64,000 nt of DNA from Sphingosinicella flava. GTDB lineage: Bacteria > Pseudomonadota > Alphaproteobacteria > Sphingomonadales > Sphingomonadaceae. This document shows, piece by piece, positions 27,059-37,197 of this stretch. A program made the translations under genes and the position numbers. The stretch spans positions 1,035,122 through 1,099,121 of the forward strand of contig NZ_CP065592.1 of NCBI RefSeq assembly GCF_016025255.1. Direction: 5' to 3'. Position 1 is the first letter of the stretch. Every line of letters begins with the position of its first letter. The notes beneath the pieces were generated by a model that was given only the letters and a program-made list of their open reading frames with translations, had not been told where the DNA came from and ran no database searches.

Positions 27059-27540
27059 TGCGTCAGCTCTATCTCGATTGCGACGGCGTATTGGCGGATT
27101 TCGACGCGGGCGCGGCCGCCATTCTCGGCGCCCTCCCCGACGATTATGCGCGGCGCTACAATTTGGGCAAGATGTGGGCGCAGCTTGCCCGCCACCCCGA
27201 TTTTTACGGCACCCTGCCCTTGATGCCCGGTGCGATGACCCTCTTCGCGGCCGTGCGCCACCTCGATCCGATTATCCTTACCGGCCTGCCGCGCGGCGAT
27301 TGGGCGACGCCGCAGAAGGTGCGCTGGGCCGCCCAGCATTTTCCCGGCACGCGCATCATCACCTGCATGGCGGTGGACAAGCGCAATCACGCGGCGGCGG
27401 GCGACGTGCTGGTCGACGACATGCTGAAGCACCGGCATCTGTGGGAGGAAGCAGGCGGCATCTTCATCCATCATCGCAACGTGAAACGCACGCTGGAAGA
27501 GCTGGCCGCGCTTTTTCCGCTGGCGACGGAAAACGCGTAG
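27058..27540 (+). CDS. HAD-superfamily 5'-nucleotidase-like phosphatase
   Basis: A 160-residue haloacid dehalogenase-type hydrolase. Motif I is YLDCDGVLADFDAGA with the nucleophile Asp7 and acid-base Asp9, motif II is ILTGLPRGDW (Thr), and motif IV is GDVLVDDMLKH. The small size and helical cap after motif I resemble 5'(3')-deoxyribonucleotidases and the phosphatase domain of polynucleotide kinases. The first residue is fixed by the overlap with the preceding gene (stop and start share bases). It is followed after 21 bp by purT. Substrate is not determined; context with the 2H-like gene suggests nucleotide or RNA-end chemistry. Confidence 0.75.
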   Translation: MRQLYLDCDGVLADFDAGAAAILGALPDDYARRYNLGKMWAQLARHPDFYGTLPLMPGAMTLFAAVRHLDPIILTGLPRGDWATPQKVRWAAQHFPGTRIITCMAVDKRNHAAAGDVLVDDMLKHRHLWEEAGGIFIHHRNVKRTLEELAALFPLATENA

Positions 27541-27561
27541 CCGGCTTGAGAGGCAGGCCGC

Positions 27562-28800
27562 ATGGCTCTATCGCTCCCGTCTCGCCAGCCGGAGCTTTCG
27601 TTCATGACCGCCAAGCCGACCGCCACGATCCTGCTCCTCGGTTCGGGAGAGCTGGGCAAGGAATTCGCGATCTCCGCCAAGCGGCTCGGCTGCCACGTCA
27701 TCGCCTGCGACAGTTATGAAGGCGCGCCCGCCATGCAGGTGTCGGACGAGGCGGAAGTCTTTTCGATGCTGGACGAGGAGGCGCTGCGCGCGGTTGTCGC
27801 CCGGCACCAGCCCGATTTCGTGGTGCCGGAGGTGGAAGCGATCCGCACCGAGGCGTTGCAGGACATAGAGAAGGAGGGCACGATCGTCGTTCCTTCCGCC
27901 CGTGCGACGATGCTGACGATGAATCGCGACGGAATCCGGGATCTTGCCGCCAACGGGCTCGGCCTTCGCACTTCCCGCTACCGCTTTGCAGAGACTATGG
28001 CGGAGGTGGAAGAAGCGGCCCTGCATACCGGGCTGCCCTGCGTGGTGAAGCCGGTCATGTCCTCGTCCGGCAAGGGGCAAAGCACGGTCCGGACCGCCGC
28101 GGAACTCCAAGCGGCCTGGACCTATGCAGTCGCCAACATGCGCGGCGACCGGCGGCGGGTGATCGTCGAAGAATTTATCGACTTCGATTTCGAAATCACC
28201 TTGCTCACTGTCCGCACCCGCGACGGCGTCCTGTTCTGCCCGCCCATCGGCCATCGCCAGGAAGCCGGCGATTATCGCGAAAGCTGGCAACCCGCGGAGA
28301 TGACCGGCGCGGCACTGGACCGTGCACGGGACATGGCGCGCAAGGTGGTCGACGATCTCGGCGGCTATGGCCTGTTCGGCGTCGAATTCTTCGTGAAGGG
28401 TGACGAGGTCATTTTTTCCGAACTCTCGCCGCGCCCGCACGATACCGGCATGGTGACCCTGCTGTCGCAAAACCTGTCGGAATTCGACCTTCACCTGCGC
28501 GCGATCCTGGGCCTTCCCATTCCCGCCATCATGCTCCGCTACCCGGCGGCAGCCTCGGCGGTGATCCTGGCGGATCGGGCGGCGGAGGACTTCGCCGTCG
28601 AAGGGATCGCCGACGCCCTTGCTTCGGGATCGGAGAGTCACGAAGTGGACGTCCGCATCTTCGGAAAGCCGGTTACGCGGCCCAATCGCCGCATGGGCGT
28701 CGCCCTCGCTTCGGGCACTGCGCCAAATGATGCCGTTCAGCGCGCCCGCTCGGCGGCGGACCATGTGCGCATCGTTTATCGGGACGGCGAAGTCGGATAA
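27562..28800 (+). CDS. purT: Formate-dependent phosphoribosylglycinamide formyltransferase
   Basis: A 412-residue ATP-grasp enzyme that makes formyl-GAR from GAR, formate and ATP in purine synthesis. [21 protein letters not shown] is the N-terminal PurT signature (segment [14 protein letters not shown]), [12 protein letters not shown] binds substrate, and [18 protein letters not shown] is the ATP-grasp loop (about 178-195). [22 protein letters not shown] (segment [12 protein letters not shown]) is the C-terminal family mark. Length is normal. ATG 27562 is used since homologues have about 20 residues before LLGSGE; ATG 27604 is possible. Confidence 0.95.
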   Translation: MALSLPSRQPELSFMTAKPTATILLLGSGELGKEFAISAKRLGCHVIACDSYEGAPAMQVSDEAEVFSMLDEEALRAVVARHQPDFVVPEVEAIRTEALQDIEKEGTIVVPSARATMLTMNRDGIRDLAANGLGLRTSRYRFAETMAEVEEAALHTGLPCVVKPVMSSSGKGQSTVRTAAELQAAWTYAVANMRGDRRRVIVEEFIDFDFEITLLTVRTRDGVLFCPPIGHRQEAGDYRESWQPAEMTGAALDRARDMARKVVDDLGGYGLFGVEFFVKGDEVIFSELSPRPHDTGMVTLLSQNLSEFDLHLRAILGLPIPAIMLRYPAAASAVILADRAAEDFAVEGIADALASGSESHEVDVRIFGKPVTRPNRRMGVALASGTAPNDAVQRARSAADHVRIVYRDGEVG

Positions 28801-28996
28801 TTCGGCACTTGAACGCAAGCCATCTTTTCTCCGGCTTCCGTATCTGGCATGGCTCGCTCAGCAGGGGACAGCGACAAACATTTGGTGCGCGGGCACGCTC
28901 GTCATGGGCGGCCCTTCAAGGCCATTGGCCGTGCCGTTCGTCGCTGAACGACCAACCGGCGGAACAGGAGCCGCCACGCAAGGGGTTTAATTTACA

Positions 28997-31900
28997 ATGC
29001 GTCATTTGCTTGCTGCCACGTGCCTCACGCCGGTCGCGCTCGTTCTAGCGGCGCCGGCATCCGCCCAAGTCGTCATCAACACCGCGCGGACGACATCGAT
29101 TTCCACTTCCACCGCGAACAACGGCGCGGCATCCGGCATTCGCGTCGCGACTGGCGGCTCGGTACGCCCGACAGCGGCGGGCGGCGCGGTCATCGTCGAC
29201 AGCAGCAATGACGTGACCAACGAATCCTCCACCAACGGCGGGATCGGAACGACCGGCGTCAACAATTCGACGGGCATCCTCGTCAATCCCAACCTGACCG
29301 CCAACATCAACAATGCGTCCGGCGGCACCATTTCGGTGGTCGAGGATTTCACCCCCGCCGACGGCGACAATGACGGCGATCTGGACGGCTTGTTCGCCCA
29401 AGGCACGAACCGCTACGGGATTCGCGTCCTGCCGGGCGGCACGCTGACCGGCAGCATCGCCAATGCCGGCACGATCACGGTGGAAGGCAATAACTCCGCG
29501 GGCATCAGCATCGAAAGCGCGCTGGCGGGCCCGCTGACCAACAACGGATCCATCAACGTCACGGGCAATGACAGCTATGGCATTCGCGCGAACGACATCA
29601 CCGGCAGGACGCGCATCGCGGGCGCGATCGTCGTTCGCGGCGGCAATTCGACCGCTGTGGCGCTGGAGGGCGACATCACCGGCGCATTGGAATTTCAGGG
29701 GGCGATTTCCTCGACCGGATATCGCTACACGACGCCGCCGACCAATGTCTCGCGGCTCGACGCCGACGATCTGCTGCAAGGCGGTCCGGCGGTCAGCATC
29801 GAAGGCAATGTGACGGGCGGCATCATTTTCGCGGTCGCGCCGCCCGACAACAGCACGACCAACAATGACGAAGACAATGACGGCATTCCCGACGCCACGG
29901 AAGGCGCGTCGAACATTGCCACATTCGGCGCGGCGCCCGCGATCCGGATCGGATCGGTCACCGACGCTATCGCCATCGGCCCGATCGCCGGCAACACGTC
30001 AGGCCACGGCCTGATCGTTAACGGCACGGTCGCGGCGAGCGGCCTTTACAGCGATGTGGCAGCGACGGCGATCCAGATTGGCGGGCGCGGCGGCGCCGTC
30101 AATGTCGCCGGCGGCATGACGATCGGCGCGACGGTCACTGCGGCATCGCTCAACGCGAATGCCACGGGCCTCCGGATCGGCAATGCCGCGACCGTCGACC
30201 AGATCGCGGTCACCACCGGCAGCATCCTCGCGAGCAGCGGCAGCTCCTCGGCCTCGACGCAGGTGGAAGGCATCGCCATCGATGCGGGCGCGACCGTGAA
30301 CCGGATCACCAATAGCGGCGGCATTCGCGCCACGCTGACCGGCAGCAACGGTAATGCCACCGCGATCATGGACCGCTCGGGCGGGCTCGATCTCATTGAA
30401 AATACGGGACAGATCATCGCGGCAGGCGCGGCGCTCGACACCAATCGCATCGTCGCCATCGATGTCAGCGCCAATGGCGGCGGCGTGACGGTGCGCCAAA
30501 ATGCGGTCGCCGCATCCGCGACCGCCCCACGCATCGCCGGCAACATTCGATTTGGCGCTGGAAACGACGTGCTGGACATTTTGGATGGCACGGTCGCCGG
30601 CAACACGACCTTCGGTGCCGGTTCCAACCGCCTCAGCCTGGCGGGCGACGCGGTTTATACCGGCAACGCGTCCTTCGGCGCGGGTATCGACACCATTGCC
30701 CTTGCCGGAACTTCGGCGTTCGAAGGAAATATCGACTTCGGCGGCGGCGCGGACACGCTGACCCTTGCCGGCACTTCATCGTTCAGGGGCAGGCTGGCCA
30801 ATAGCGCAAGCGTCGCGGTATCGGTGGCCGGCGGCACATTTGGCGTCACTAACACGAACAGTGTCGCGCTTGCGTCGCTCAGCATGGGTACTGGTTCGAA
30901 GCTGAATGTAACGATCGACCCGGTCGCGCATACGAACACGTTATATGATGTGGCCGGTGCCGCCACGTTCGGCACGAACACGCAGGTCGTGGTCCAGCTC
31001 GACACGATCGCCCAATCGGAAGGGACTTTCACGATCCTTCGCGCGGGCACGCTGACGGGCGGCGCAAACCTTTCGGCGGATTCGACGAGCCTGCCTTATT
31101 TGTACATGGGCAGCGTCGCGGCGAATGAGACCACCGATGTCGTCACGCTCACCATACGCCGCAAGACCGCGACGGAACTCGGCTTCAACGCCTCCGAAGG
31201 GGCGGCCTATGGCGCGATTTTCAACGCGCTGGACGCCGACGAGCAGGTGGCCGACGTGTTCCTGGGCATCGGCAATGCCGAGGCTTTCAATGCCGCCTAC
31301 CGGCAGCTGTTGCCAGACCATGCCGGCGGCACGTTCGAAACCGTGACGCAGGCCTCCCGCACCAGCGCGCGCATGCTGCAGGACCGGCGGATTCCGGCCG
31401 CGGAGCCCGGCCGTGTCGGCCTGTGGGCGCAGCAAGTCGTCTGGGGCACGAGCAAGGATCTCGGCAACACGGCGGCCTATGATGTCAGCGGCTGGGGCGC
31501 ATCGGCCGGCGCCGAAACCCCGCTCGGCGACGCGGGCATGTTCGGCGCATCGTTCAGCTATCTCCTCGGCAAGAATGCCGACGGGAATACGGACAACCAG
31601 GTCGATACCAACCATTTCGAACTCGCCGGCTATTGGCGCGGCGCCTTCGGGCCGTTGCAGGCTTATGCACGGGCATCGGGCGCCTTCATCAAATTCGAAG
31701 GTCTGCGCCGCTTCGTCGGCACGGATGGCGATCAGACCGTCACTCGCACGACCGAAGGCGATTGGAACGGCACCCTCTTTTCCGGCACGGCAGGTGCGTC
31801 CTATGAAATCCAGTCGGGCCGTCTGAGCTTCCGTCCTGGCGCGGCGATCGAATATTATCGCCTGTCCGAAGGCGCCTATACCGAAAGCGGCGGCGGCGAG

Positions 31901-32251
31901 GCATTCGACTTGTCGGTCGACAAGCGGAGCGGCGATGAACTGGCCGCGACCGGCACGATGACGGTCGGCTATGATCTTGGCAGCATGCAGCCCGACGGCA
32001 CCTGGCTCAGGATCGAAGCCGAAGGCGGACGGCGCGAAATCGTGGCCGGAGAGCTTGGCGGCACCACTGCCCGCTTCGCGGGCGGCGACGATTTCACCTT
32101 GATGGCCGAGGAGCGCCAAAGCGGCTGGGTCGGCCGCCTGCGCCTCGCGGGCGGTACGCCGATCTTCCGTTTGGGCGGCGAATTCAGCGCCGAAGAACAA
32201 TATGGAAAGGCTGCCGTCGCCTTCCGCATCGGGCTCAACGCCGCTTTTTGA
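28997..32251 (+). CDS. Autotransporter (type Va) with beta-solenoid passenger
   Basis: A 1084-residue cell-surface protein. The signal peptide MRHLLAATCLTPVALVLAAP ends at SAQ (about 24). The passenger (about 25-760) is rich in Asn, Gly, Thr and Ser with many imperfect repeats such as NNSTGILVN, GNNSAGISIES and GNDSYGIRAND, typical of beta-helix autotransporters, plus two Asp-rich loops (DGDNDGDLDG, NDEDNDGIPD) like calcium-binding thrombospondin type 3 repeats. The autotransporter beta-barrel (about 800-1084) starts after RTSARMLQDRR and ends GLNAAF with the terminal Phe needed for Bam recognition. No protease triad is visible. It lies upstream of tamA/tamB on the opposite strand. Confidence 0.92.
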   Translation: MRHLLAATCLTPVALVLAAPASAQVVINTARTTSISTSTANNGAASGIRVATGGSVRPTAAGGAVIVDSSNDVTNESSTNGGIGTTGVNNSTGILVNPNLTANINNASGGTISVVEDFTPADGDNDGDLDGLFAQGTNRYGIRVLPGGTLTGSIANAGTITVEGNNSAGISIESALAGPLTNNGSINVTGNDSYGIRANDITGRTRIAGAIVVRGGNSTAVALEGDITGALEFQGAISSTGYRYTTPPTNVSRLDADDLLQGGPAVSIEGNVTGGIIFAVAPPDNSTTNNDEDNDGIPDATEGASNIATFGAAPAIRIGSVTDAIAIGPIAGNTSGHGLIVNGTVAASGLYSDVAATAIQIGGRGGAVNVAGGMTIGATVTAASLNANATGLRIGNAATVDQIAVTTGSILASSGSSSASTQVEGIAIDAGATVNRITNSGGIRATLTGSNGNATAIMDRSGGLDLIENTGQIIAAGAALDTNRIVAIDVSANGGGVTVRQNAVAASATAPRIAGNIRFGAGNDVLDILDGTVAGNTTFGAGSNRLSLAGDAVYTGNASFGAGIDTIALAGTSAFEGNIDFGGGADTLTLAGTSSFRGRLANSASVAVSVAGGTFGVTNTNSVALASLSMGTGSKLNVTIDPVAHTNTLYDVAGAATFGTNTQVVVQLDTIAQSEGTFTILRAGTLTGGANLSADSTSLPYLYMGSVAANETTDVVTLTIRRKTATELGFNASEGAAYGAIFNALDADEQVADVFLGIGNAEAFNAAYRQLLPDHAGGTFETVTQASRTSARMLQDRRIPAAEPGRVGLWAQQVVWGTSKDLGNTAAYDVSGWGASAGAETPLGDAGMFGASFSYLLGKNADGNTDNQVDTNHFELAGYWRGAFGPLQAYARASGAFIKFEGLRRFVGTDGDQTVTRTTEGDWNGTLFSGTAGASYEIQSGRLSFRPGAAIEYYRLSEGAYTESGGGEAFDLSVDKRSGDELAATGTMTVGYDLGSMQPDGTWLRIEAEGGRREIVAGELGGTTARFAGGDDFTLMAEERQSGWVGRLRLAGGTPIFRLGGEFSAEEQYGKAAVAFRIGLNAAF

Positions 32252-32258
32252 TGAGAGC

Positions 32259-32293
32259 AGGCCCCTGCCCGCTCTGGGTGGGGGCCTTGTTTT
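32259..32293 (+). terminator. Rho-independent terminator of the autotransporter gene
   Basis: AGGCCCC at 32259-32265 pairs with GGGGCCT at 32281-32287, followed by TGTTTT. The spacer is 15 bases and contains GCCC/GGGT that can extend the pairing. It lies in the 43-bp gap before the convergent response regulator stop. Confidence 0.75.
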
Positions 32294-32294
32294 C

Positions 32295-32906
32295 TCAGCG
32301 GCAGAGGAGGATGAGTTCGGTCCGGCTCCTGATGCCGAGCTTGTCGAAAATCTTGTGCAGGTGAACCTTCACCGTTCCCTCGGTCAATCCCAGCTCCGTC
32401 GCGATTTCCTTATTGCGAAAGCCCTGCTGCACCAAGGCGGCAATCCCCCTTTCGCGCGGGCTTAATATTTTCAGCGGATCGTCCTTGTCCTTCGACAATG
32501 TATAATCCATCGCGCGCTGCAAGACTTCACGGTCGACCCAACGCCGTCCTTGCACGACGCTGTCCAGGCAGGGGATCAAATCGTTCGGCGCCGCCGATTT
32601 CATGACGAGGCCGTTCACCGCCAGCTGGATCGCCTCGGTCGCCTTGCGGTCGTCGATCCGCCCGGTCAGCAGCACGATGGGGCAGTCGCTGCCCCGGCTG
32701 CGGAGGATGCGGAGAATGTCGAGCCCGGTCCGGCCCGGCATGTCGACATCCAAGATCAGCATGTCGGGGCGAGCGGTAGGAAGCTGCTCAAGAACTTCCT
32801 CTCCGCTCGTGACGGCTGACACGATCTTGTAATTGGTCTTGGCGAGCAGAAGTTTGATCCCGGACAGCGTCAGGGGGTCATCTTCCGCCAGCAGAACCTT
32901 GGTCAT
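32295..32906 (-). CDS. LuxR/NarL-family response regulator
   Basis: A 203-residue two-component transcription factor. The receiver domain begins KVLLAEDDPLTLSG with the acidic pocket, the phospho-acceptor Asp lies in DMLILDVDMPGRTG (about 55), and the Thr/Lys positions are in PIVLLTGRIDD and VMKSAAPNDL. The C-terminal helix-turn-helix (about 140-203) reads LSPRERGIAALVQQGFRNKEIATELGLTEGTVKVHLHKIF, seen here as segments RNKEIATELGL and GTVKVHLHKIF. No partner kinase is adjacent. It separates the autotransporter from tamB. ATG 32906 is chosen to start at the receiver domain. Confidence 0.92.
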   Translation of the reverse strand: MTKVLLAEDDPLTLSGIKLLLAKTNYKIVSAVTSGEEVLEQLPTARPDMLILDVDMPGRTGLDILRILRSRGSDCPIVLLTGRIDDRKATEAIQLAVNGLVMKSAAPNDLIPCLDSVVQGRRWVDREVLQRAMDYTLSKDKDDPLKILSPRERGIAALVQQGFRNKEIATELGLTEGTVKVHLHKIFDKLGIRSRTELILLCR

Positions 32907-32979
32907 CTGCTCCCTTTCAGACCCGGTTATGCGAATCGGCAATTGAGATACTAGACCAATTCGGCCGCGCTCCGGCCTT

Positions 32980-35900
32980 TTAATATTCCTTTCTGTAACG
33001 GACGCTTACGCCGGACCCGCCGAACGAGCTTGCCTGGGACAGGATGCTGAGCGCCCGGGACAAGGCGACTTCCAGCTGAGTGGCGGTAAAGCCCCGGGCA
33101 TCGGTGATGATCTCGAGATAGATGTCGTTGCTGATGTAGAACCCCGCCGCGATCGCGGTTCCGCGCCCCGTCGACTGATCGGCGCCGAGGATGCGGAGCC
33201 GGTCGATGCCGCTTGCCGACTGGAGCTTGCCGAGCGGATTGAGCCCCCCTCCCCCGCCGCGCAAGGAATTGAGCGAGGCCGCGAGCTGCAGCGCCTGGGT
33301 CGCCGACAAATCGGTCACCGACCCGCCGAAGAAAATGCGTGCAAGGATTTCGTCCTGCGGCAAGGCTGGCGTGGACGTCAGCGCGATTTGCGGGTTGGCC
33401 GATGATCCGCTGACATTGATCGTGGCAGTGATGCCTTCGACCTCGGTACTGGCCGAAAGCTGGATGCGCGGCTCGATGCGCCTGCCGCCAGTGAACGCGA
33501 TCTGGCCATTGGTGATTTCAAACCGGCGGCCGCCGAAGCTATAAGTGCCGCGAATGACCTCGGCCGTTCCCTCCACGCGCGGCGCGCTCGTCGTGCCGCG
33601 CACGGCAAGGTCGGTTTCCCATTCGGATTCAAGGCCCATGCCGGACACGAAAACCTGATTGTCGGCACGCACCCGCAGATCGAGATTCCAGATGCTGGGG
33701 GCGGCGGACCCGTCTTCCTCTTCGGGACGTCCAACCGGTTCGCCCCGGCGGTGCACGCCCTCCAGCACCGCGACATCCGCCGCGCCTTGCCGGATGAAGC
33801 GGTAGCGCGCCTCGGGCAGGCGCAGGTCACCGCTGATGAGCGCGGGTTGATTGGGGCCGTTGGTAATGGCGATCTGACCGGACACGATAGCACCCAAGGC
33901 GTCGGAGCGCGCCAATTGGGCGTTTGCGAGATCGAGCCGGACGTCGATCGGGAAACCGGCGGCCGACGCCAGATCGACGCTGCCGCGCCCGTTGATCGTG
34001 CCCTCGCCCGCCCGCGCGCTGATCCGCGACAATTCCAGGCGCGATCCGGCGAACCGGCCCTGGACCGCCATATTGGTGAGGCGGGTGCCGTAAGTTTCGT
34101 CGACGAAGGTCAGGTTGTTCGCGCGCACGACGCCGTTGAACTGCGGCCGCTGCACCCGGCCGCTGAAGTCGGCGGCGATGCCGATCGGGCCGGAAACCTG
34201 CTGGTCGGAAAGGCCGGTCAGCGACCACAGAACCTCGGCCGGGCCATTGTAGCGGATGCCACCGCCCAGCGGCGAGGCGAGCAGGCGCTGCGTCCAGCTT
34301 CCGGCGGCGGGCGACAGTGGCTGGAGGCGAGCCTGGACGCGGCCGATGACCGGACCGCCGCGCCGGATGACGGCATTGAACGCACCACCCTCGGGACGCA
34401 GCGTGCCCTGCACCGCCATGTCGACCGGGGCGGAGCGGGTGGCGACCCCTGTGCGCGTGAAATCGTCGACATTCACCCGCAGGTCGGCGCGCGGGAAAGC
34501 CGATGCGCTCGCCTGGACAAAGTCCAATCCTCCCGTGACTCGGCCGCCAAGGCCGAGGCCGGGCGAGAATGCGTTGGCGATCGACAGATCCAGACCGTTC
34601 ATACGGGCCTGAAGCGCCGTTCCGCCGCCAAAGCGTCCGGCCAGGCGCACATTGCCTTGCGGCAGAACGACCGTCACCGGAGTCAGGCGCCAGCCGCCCG
34701 CAATCTTGCGCAGGTCGGCGGGGCGTTCGAGTCGGAAAGGGATGCGGTTCACCTGGCCCTGCGCCGCGGCCAGGATGCGATCCGGCGTCACCTGGCTGTT
34801 GACGGCCACGGTGAACGGCACGCCTCTGCTGCCTTCGGCGAACAGCTGCACCCGGCCGCTGCCGCCCTGCATGGTTGCGCGGGCTCGGGCGCGGGCGATG
34901 CTGAGCTGGCCTGCGCGCACCCCGGCCAGCTGCGCGTCGCCGTTGATCGATGGGCCGCCGGGCAACAGGGTCACCGTCGCGTCGATCAGCCCGCGCTGGA
35001 TAAGGATCGGCTGTTCGCCCGGAATTTGCGCGCCGTTCGCCGTCGCCTGAATCCGCGCCTGCTGATTGCGTCCGGCGGCGGCGAGCTGGACGATGCCGCT
35101 GAGGCCCGCACCGTTCAGCGAAAGCTGCCCCGCGAAGGGTCCGGCGGCGGTCTGGCGGATGCGGCCCGCGAAATCGATCCCGGCAAAGCGCACCAAGGCG
35201 ACATCGATGGTGAGCGGCCCCGCGCCCGACAAGATCGTCACGTCCGCACTGAACGGCCCATATTGCGACTGGCCGGTGGCCGTGACCGCATAGCCGCGCC
35301 CGGTGCCGCGCACCGTCGCCTCGACATCGCTGAGACCGATGCCGAAGCCTGGCCGCGCGGCGCGGAGCCGGACAAGCGGCCGGTCTGCGGTGCCAGTGAC
35401 GACGACAGCGAGCGGTCCATATTGGCTGGACATAGCCGTGCCACGGATGTTGATCCCGCCGCCCGGCGCATAAGTCCCTTCGCCCGACGTCACGCGAAAT
35501 AAGTGGGCGAACAGCCTGACGTTGCTGAAGGCGATCACGCCGTCGGGACGCATCCGGATATTGGCGCTGGCCGTGGCGTTGCCGCCGAAGAGGTCGCGCG
35601 CGGCGGACACGTCGATCCGCCTGGTGCGCAGCGCGACGCGGCCATCGATTCCGAACCCGGCGGCGGTGCTGACCACGTCGAGGTCGGTGTCGAGATCGAC
35701 GATGCCGATGCCTTCGATCAGGTAATTGTTCACGCGGCCCTGCAGGGCGCCTGTGTAGCGGCCCCGTTCGAGATCGGCGACGACGACGGCGGTGGCATTG
35801 AGCTTGTCGGAACGGATGCGAAGGTCGTCCGACAGGATGCGGTTGTCGCCCAGGGCGAAAGTGCCGTCGAGGCGGACGCCGGTCAGCAGGCCGCCGAGCG

Positions 35901-37197
35901 CCGGATTGAGCCCGGCGATGCGCGTCGCGCGTGCCGACACGGGAACGAGAATGCGGTCCGTATTCACGCGCGCCCGGCCTTCCGCCGACAGTCCTTCGGC
36001 GATCGTCTCGCCGAAGCCGAGGCGCACCGCGTTGAGGCGATAGGCGACAATGGGTGTCGCGAAGGCGCCGTTCAGCACCAAGGCCAGGCGGAGGTCGCGC
36101 GCGGTGAGGTTGGGCGCGATGGCCCCGGGACGGGTCAGGCGGCCCGCGACCCGGACATCCTCGAAGCGGCTTTGGCCAAGATCGAGCATGCCCTCCATTG
36201 CCAAGGCGATGGCCTGGGAGTTCAGCCGGAGCTTCGTTTCGGCCCTCCGGTTTTCGAGCGTCGTAACGAGATTGAGCTGCACGCTCGGCTGCATCAGCCT
36301 TTGCAACGGCCCCTCGGCGAGCAGCAAGGCGGGGCGCAGCAGGCCAGTGACGTCGAACGTGCCGTCGCGGGCCGTGACCGACAGGTCGGCCAGACCCCGT
36401 CCGCCAAGCATCGCACGGGCGCGGCCTTGCCAGTTTTTCCAGCTTCCGCGCCCCCCGACAGCGACGTCCAGCGGCTTGTCCAGCCCAATGAGGCCAGCCA
36501 CGAAGCCATTGCCGGGCGCCTGAAGCCGCATCGCGATGTCGAGCTTATTTTGCTCCGGCACGCCGTCGAGCCGCAGACGCAGCCGGTCCCCGCCCGCGAG
36601 GCCCAACGCCGCGACCGCGCCCGCGTCGAGCGCAAGCTGGGCTCGGCCATCGGCGATCTTCGCCTGGCCGGTGAGGCTGAGCAGATGCTTTTGCCCGGTC
36701 ACGGCGGCGGACACGCCGAGGCGCTCGATTCGGAGGCGGCCGATATCGATGTCGAGATCGGGCAGCAGGGGTGCGTTGGGATCGCCGCTGGAGCGGAGCT
36801 CGGGCAGGCGGAACAGCCCCGCTTGCGGGATCACCGCCGAACGTATGTCGATATGATTGCGGAAATAGGCGAAAGGCCGCCAGTCGAGCTCGACCCGGGG
36901 CGCCGCGAAGAAGATGCCCTTCGCGTCGCGCAGGATGAGGTCGTGGACGATCAGGTCGCCGTAGAGATTGCCCTCCACCCGGCCGATGTCGATGTCGAGG
37001 CCGGAGGCGAGCTCCAGATTGTTGATCTGCCGGACGACATAACGCTGGCCAAGCTGAGTGTTGATCCCGACCACCAGCAAGGCGAGCAGCACCAGGAGCG
37101 CGGCAAGGCCGATGCCGGTCCATTTGGCGACACGGCGGCCGGTGTGGCGCCGCACGCGGACTTCCTCGATGGGCGCTGTGTCGGCCTCCTCCGCCAT
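32980..37197 (-). CDS. tamB: Translocation and assembly module subunit TamB
   Basis: A 1405-residue inner-membrane-anchored periplasmic protein. One N-terminal transmembrane anchor (about 25-48, GIGLAALLVLLALLVVGI) is followed by a very long beta-strand-rich taco-like region and the C-terminal DUF490 domain (last 350 residues; NPQIALTSTPALPQDEILAR is typical of TamB, as segments LTSTPALPQDEILAR and LQLAASLNSLRGG). It is believed to span the periplasm and deliver lipids or outer membrane proteins with TamA. The start overlaps the tamA stop (ATGA), so the two are translationally coupled. It is slightly longer than the E. coli protein. Two long frames on the plus strand here are shadows. Confidence 0.93.
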   Translation of the reverse strand: MAEEADTAPIEEVRVRRHTGRRVAKWTGIGLAALLVLLALLVVGINTQLGQRYVVRQINNLELASGLDIDIGRVEGNLYGDLIVHDLILRDAKGIFFAAPRVELDWRPFAYFRNHIDIRSAVIPQAGLFRLPELRSSGDPNAPLLPDLDIDIGRLRIERLGVSAAVTGQKHLLSLTGQAKIADGRAQLALDAGAVAALGLAGGDRLRLRLDGVPEQNKLDIAMRLQAPGNGFVAGLIGLDKPLDVAVGGRGSWKNWQGRARAMLGGRGLADLSVTARDGTFDVTGLLRPALLLAEGPLQRLMQPSVQLNLVTTLENRRAETKLRLNSQAIALAMEGMLDLGQSRFEDVRVAGRLTRPGAIAPNLTARDLRLALVLNGAFATPIVAYRLNAVRLGFGETIAEGLSAEGRARVNTDRILVPVSARATRIAGLNPALGGLLTGVRLDGTFALGDNRILSDDLRIRSDKLNATAVVVADLERGRYTGALQGRVNNYLIEGIGIVDLDTDLDVVSTAAGFGIDGRVALRTRRIDVSAARDLFGGNATASANIRMRPDGVIAFSNVRLFAHLFRVTSGEGTYAPGGGINIRGTAMSSQYGPLAVVVTGTADRPLVRLRAARPGFGIGLSDVEATVRGTGRGYAVTATGQSQYGPFSADVTILSGAGPLTIDVALVRFAGIDFAGRIRQTAAGPFAGQLSLNGAGLSGIVQLAAAGRNQQARIQATANGAQIPGEQPILIQRGLIDATVTLLPGGPSINGDAQLAGVRAGQLSIARARARATMQGGSGRVQLFAEGSRGVPFTVAVNSQVTPDRILAAAQGQVNRIPFRLERPADLRKIAGGWRLTPVTVVLPQGNVRLAGRFGGGTALQARMNGLDLSIANAFSPGLGLGGRVTGGLDFVQASASAFPRADLRVNVDDFTRTGVATRSAPVDMAVQGTLRPEGGAFNAVIRRGGPVIGRVQARLQPLSPAAGSWTQRLLASPLGGGIRYNGPAEVLWSLTGLSDQQVSGPIGIAADFSGRVQRPQFNGVVRANNLTFVDETYGTRLTNMAVQGRFAGSRLELSRISARAGEGTINGRGSVDLASAAGFPIDVRLDLANAQLARSDALGAIVSGQIAITNGPNQPALISGDLRLPEARYRFIRQGAADVAVLEGVHRRGEPVGRPEEEDGSAAPSIWNLDLRVRADNQVFVSGMGLESEWETDLAVRGTTSAPRVEGTAEVIRGTYSFGGRRFEITNGQIAFTGGRRIEPRIQLSASTEVEGITATINVSGSSANPQIALTSTPALPQDEILARIFFGGSVTDLSATQALQLAASLNSLRGGGGGLNPLGKLQSASGIDRLRILGADQSTGRGTAIAAGFYISNDIYLEIITDARGFTATQLEVALSRALSILSQASSFGGSGVSVRYRKEY

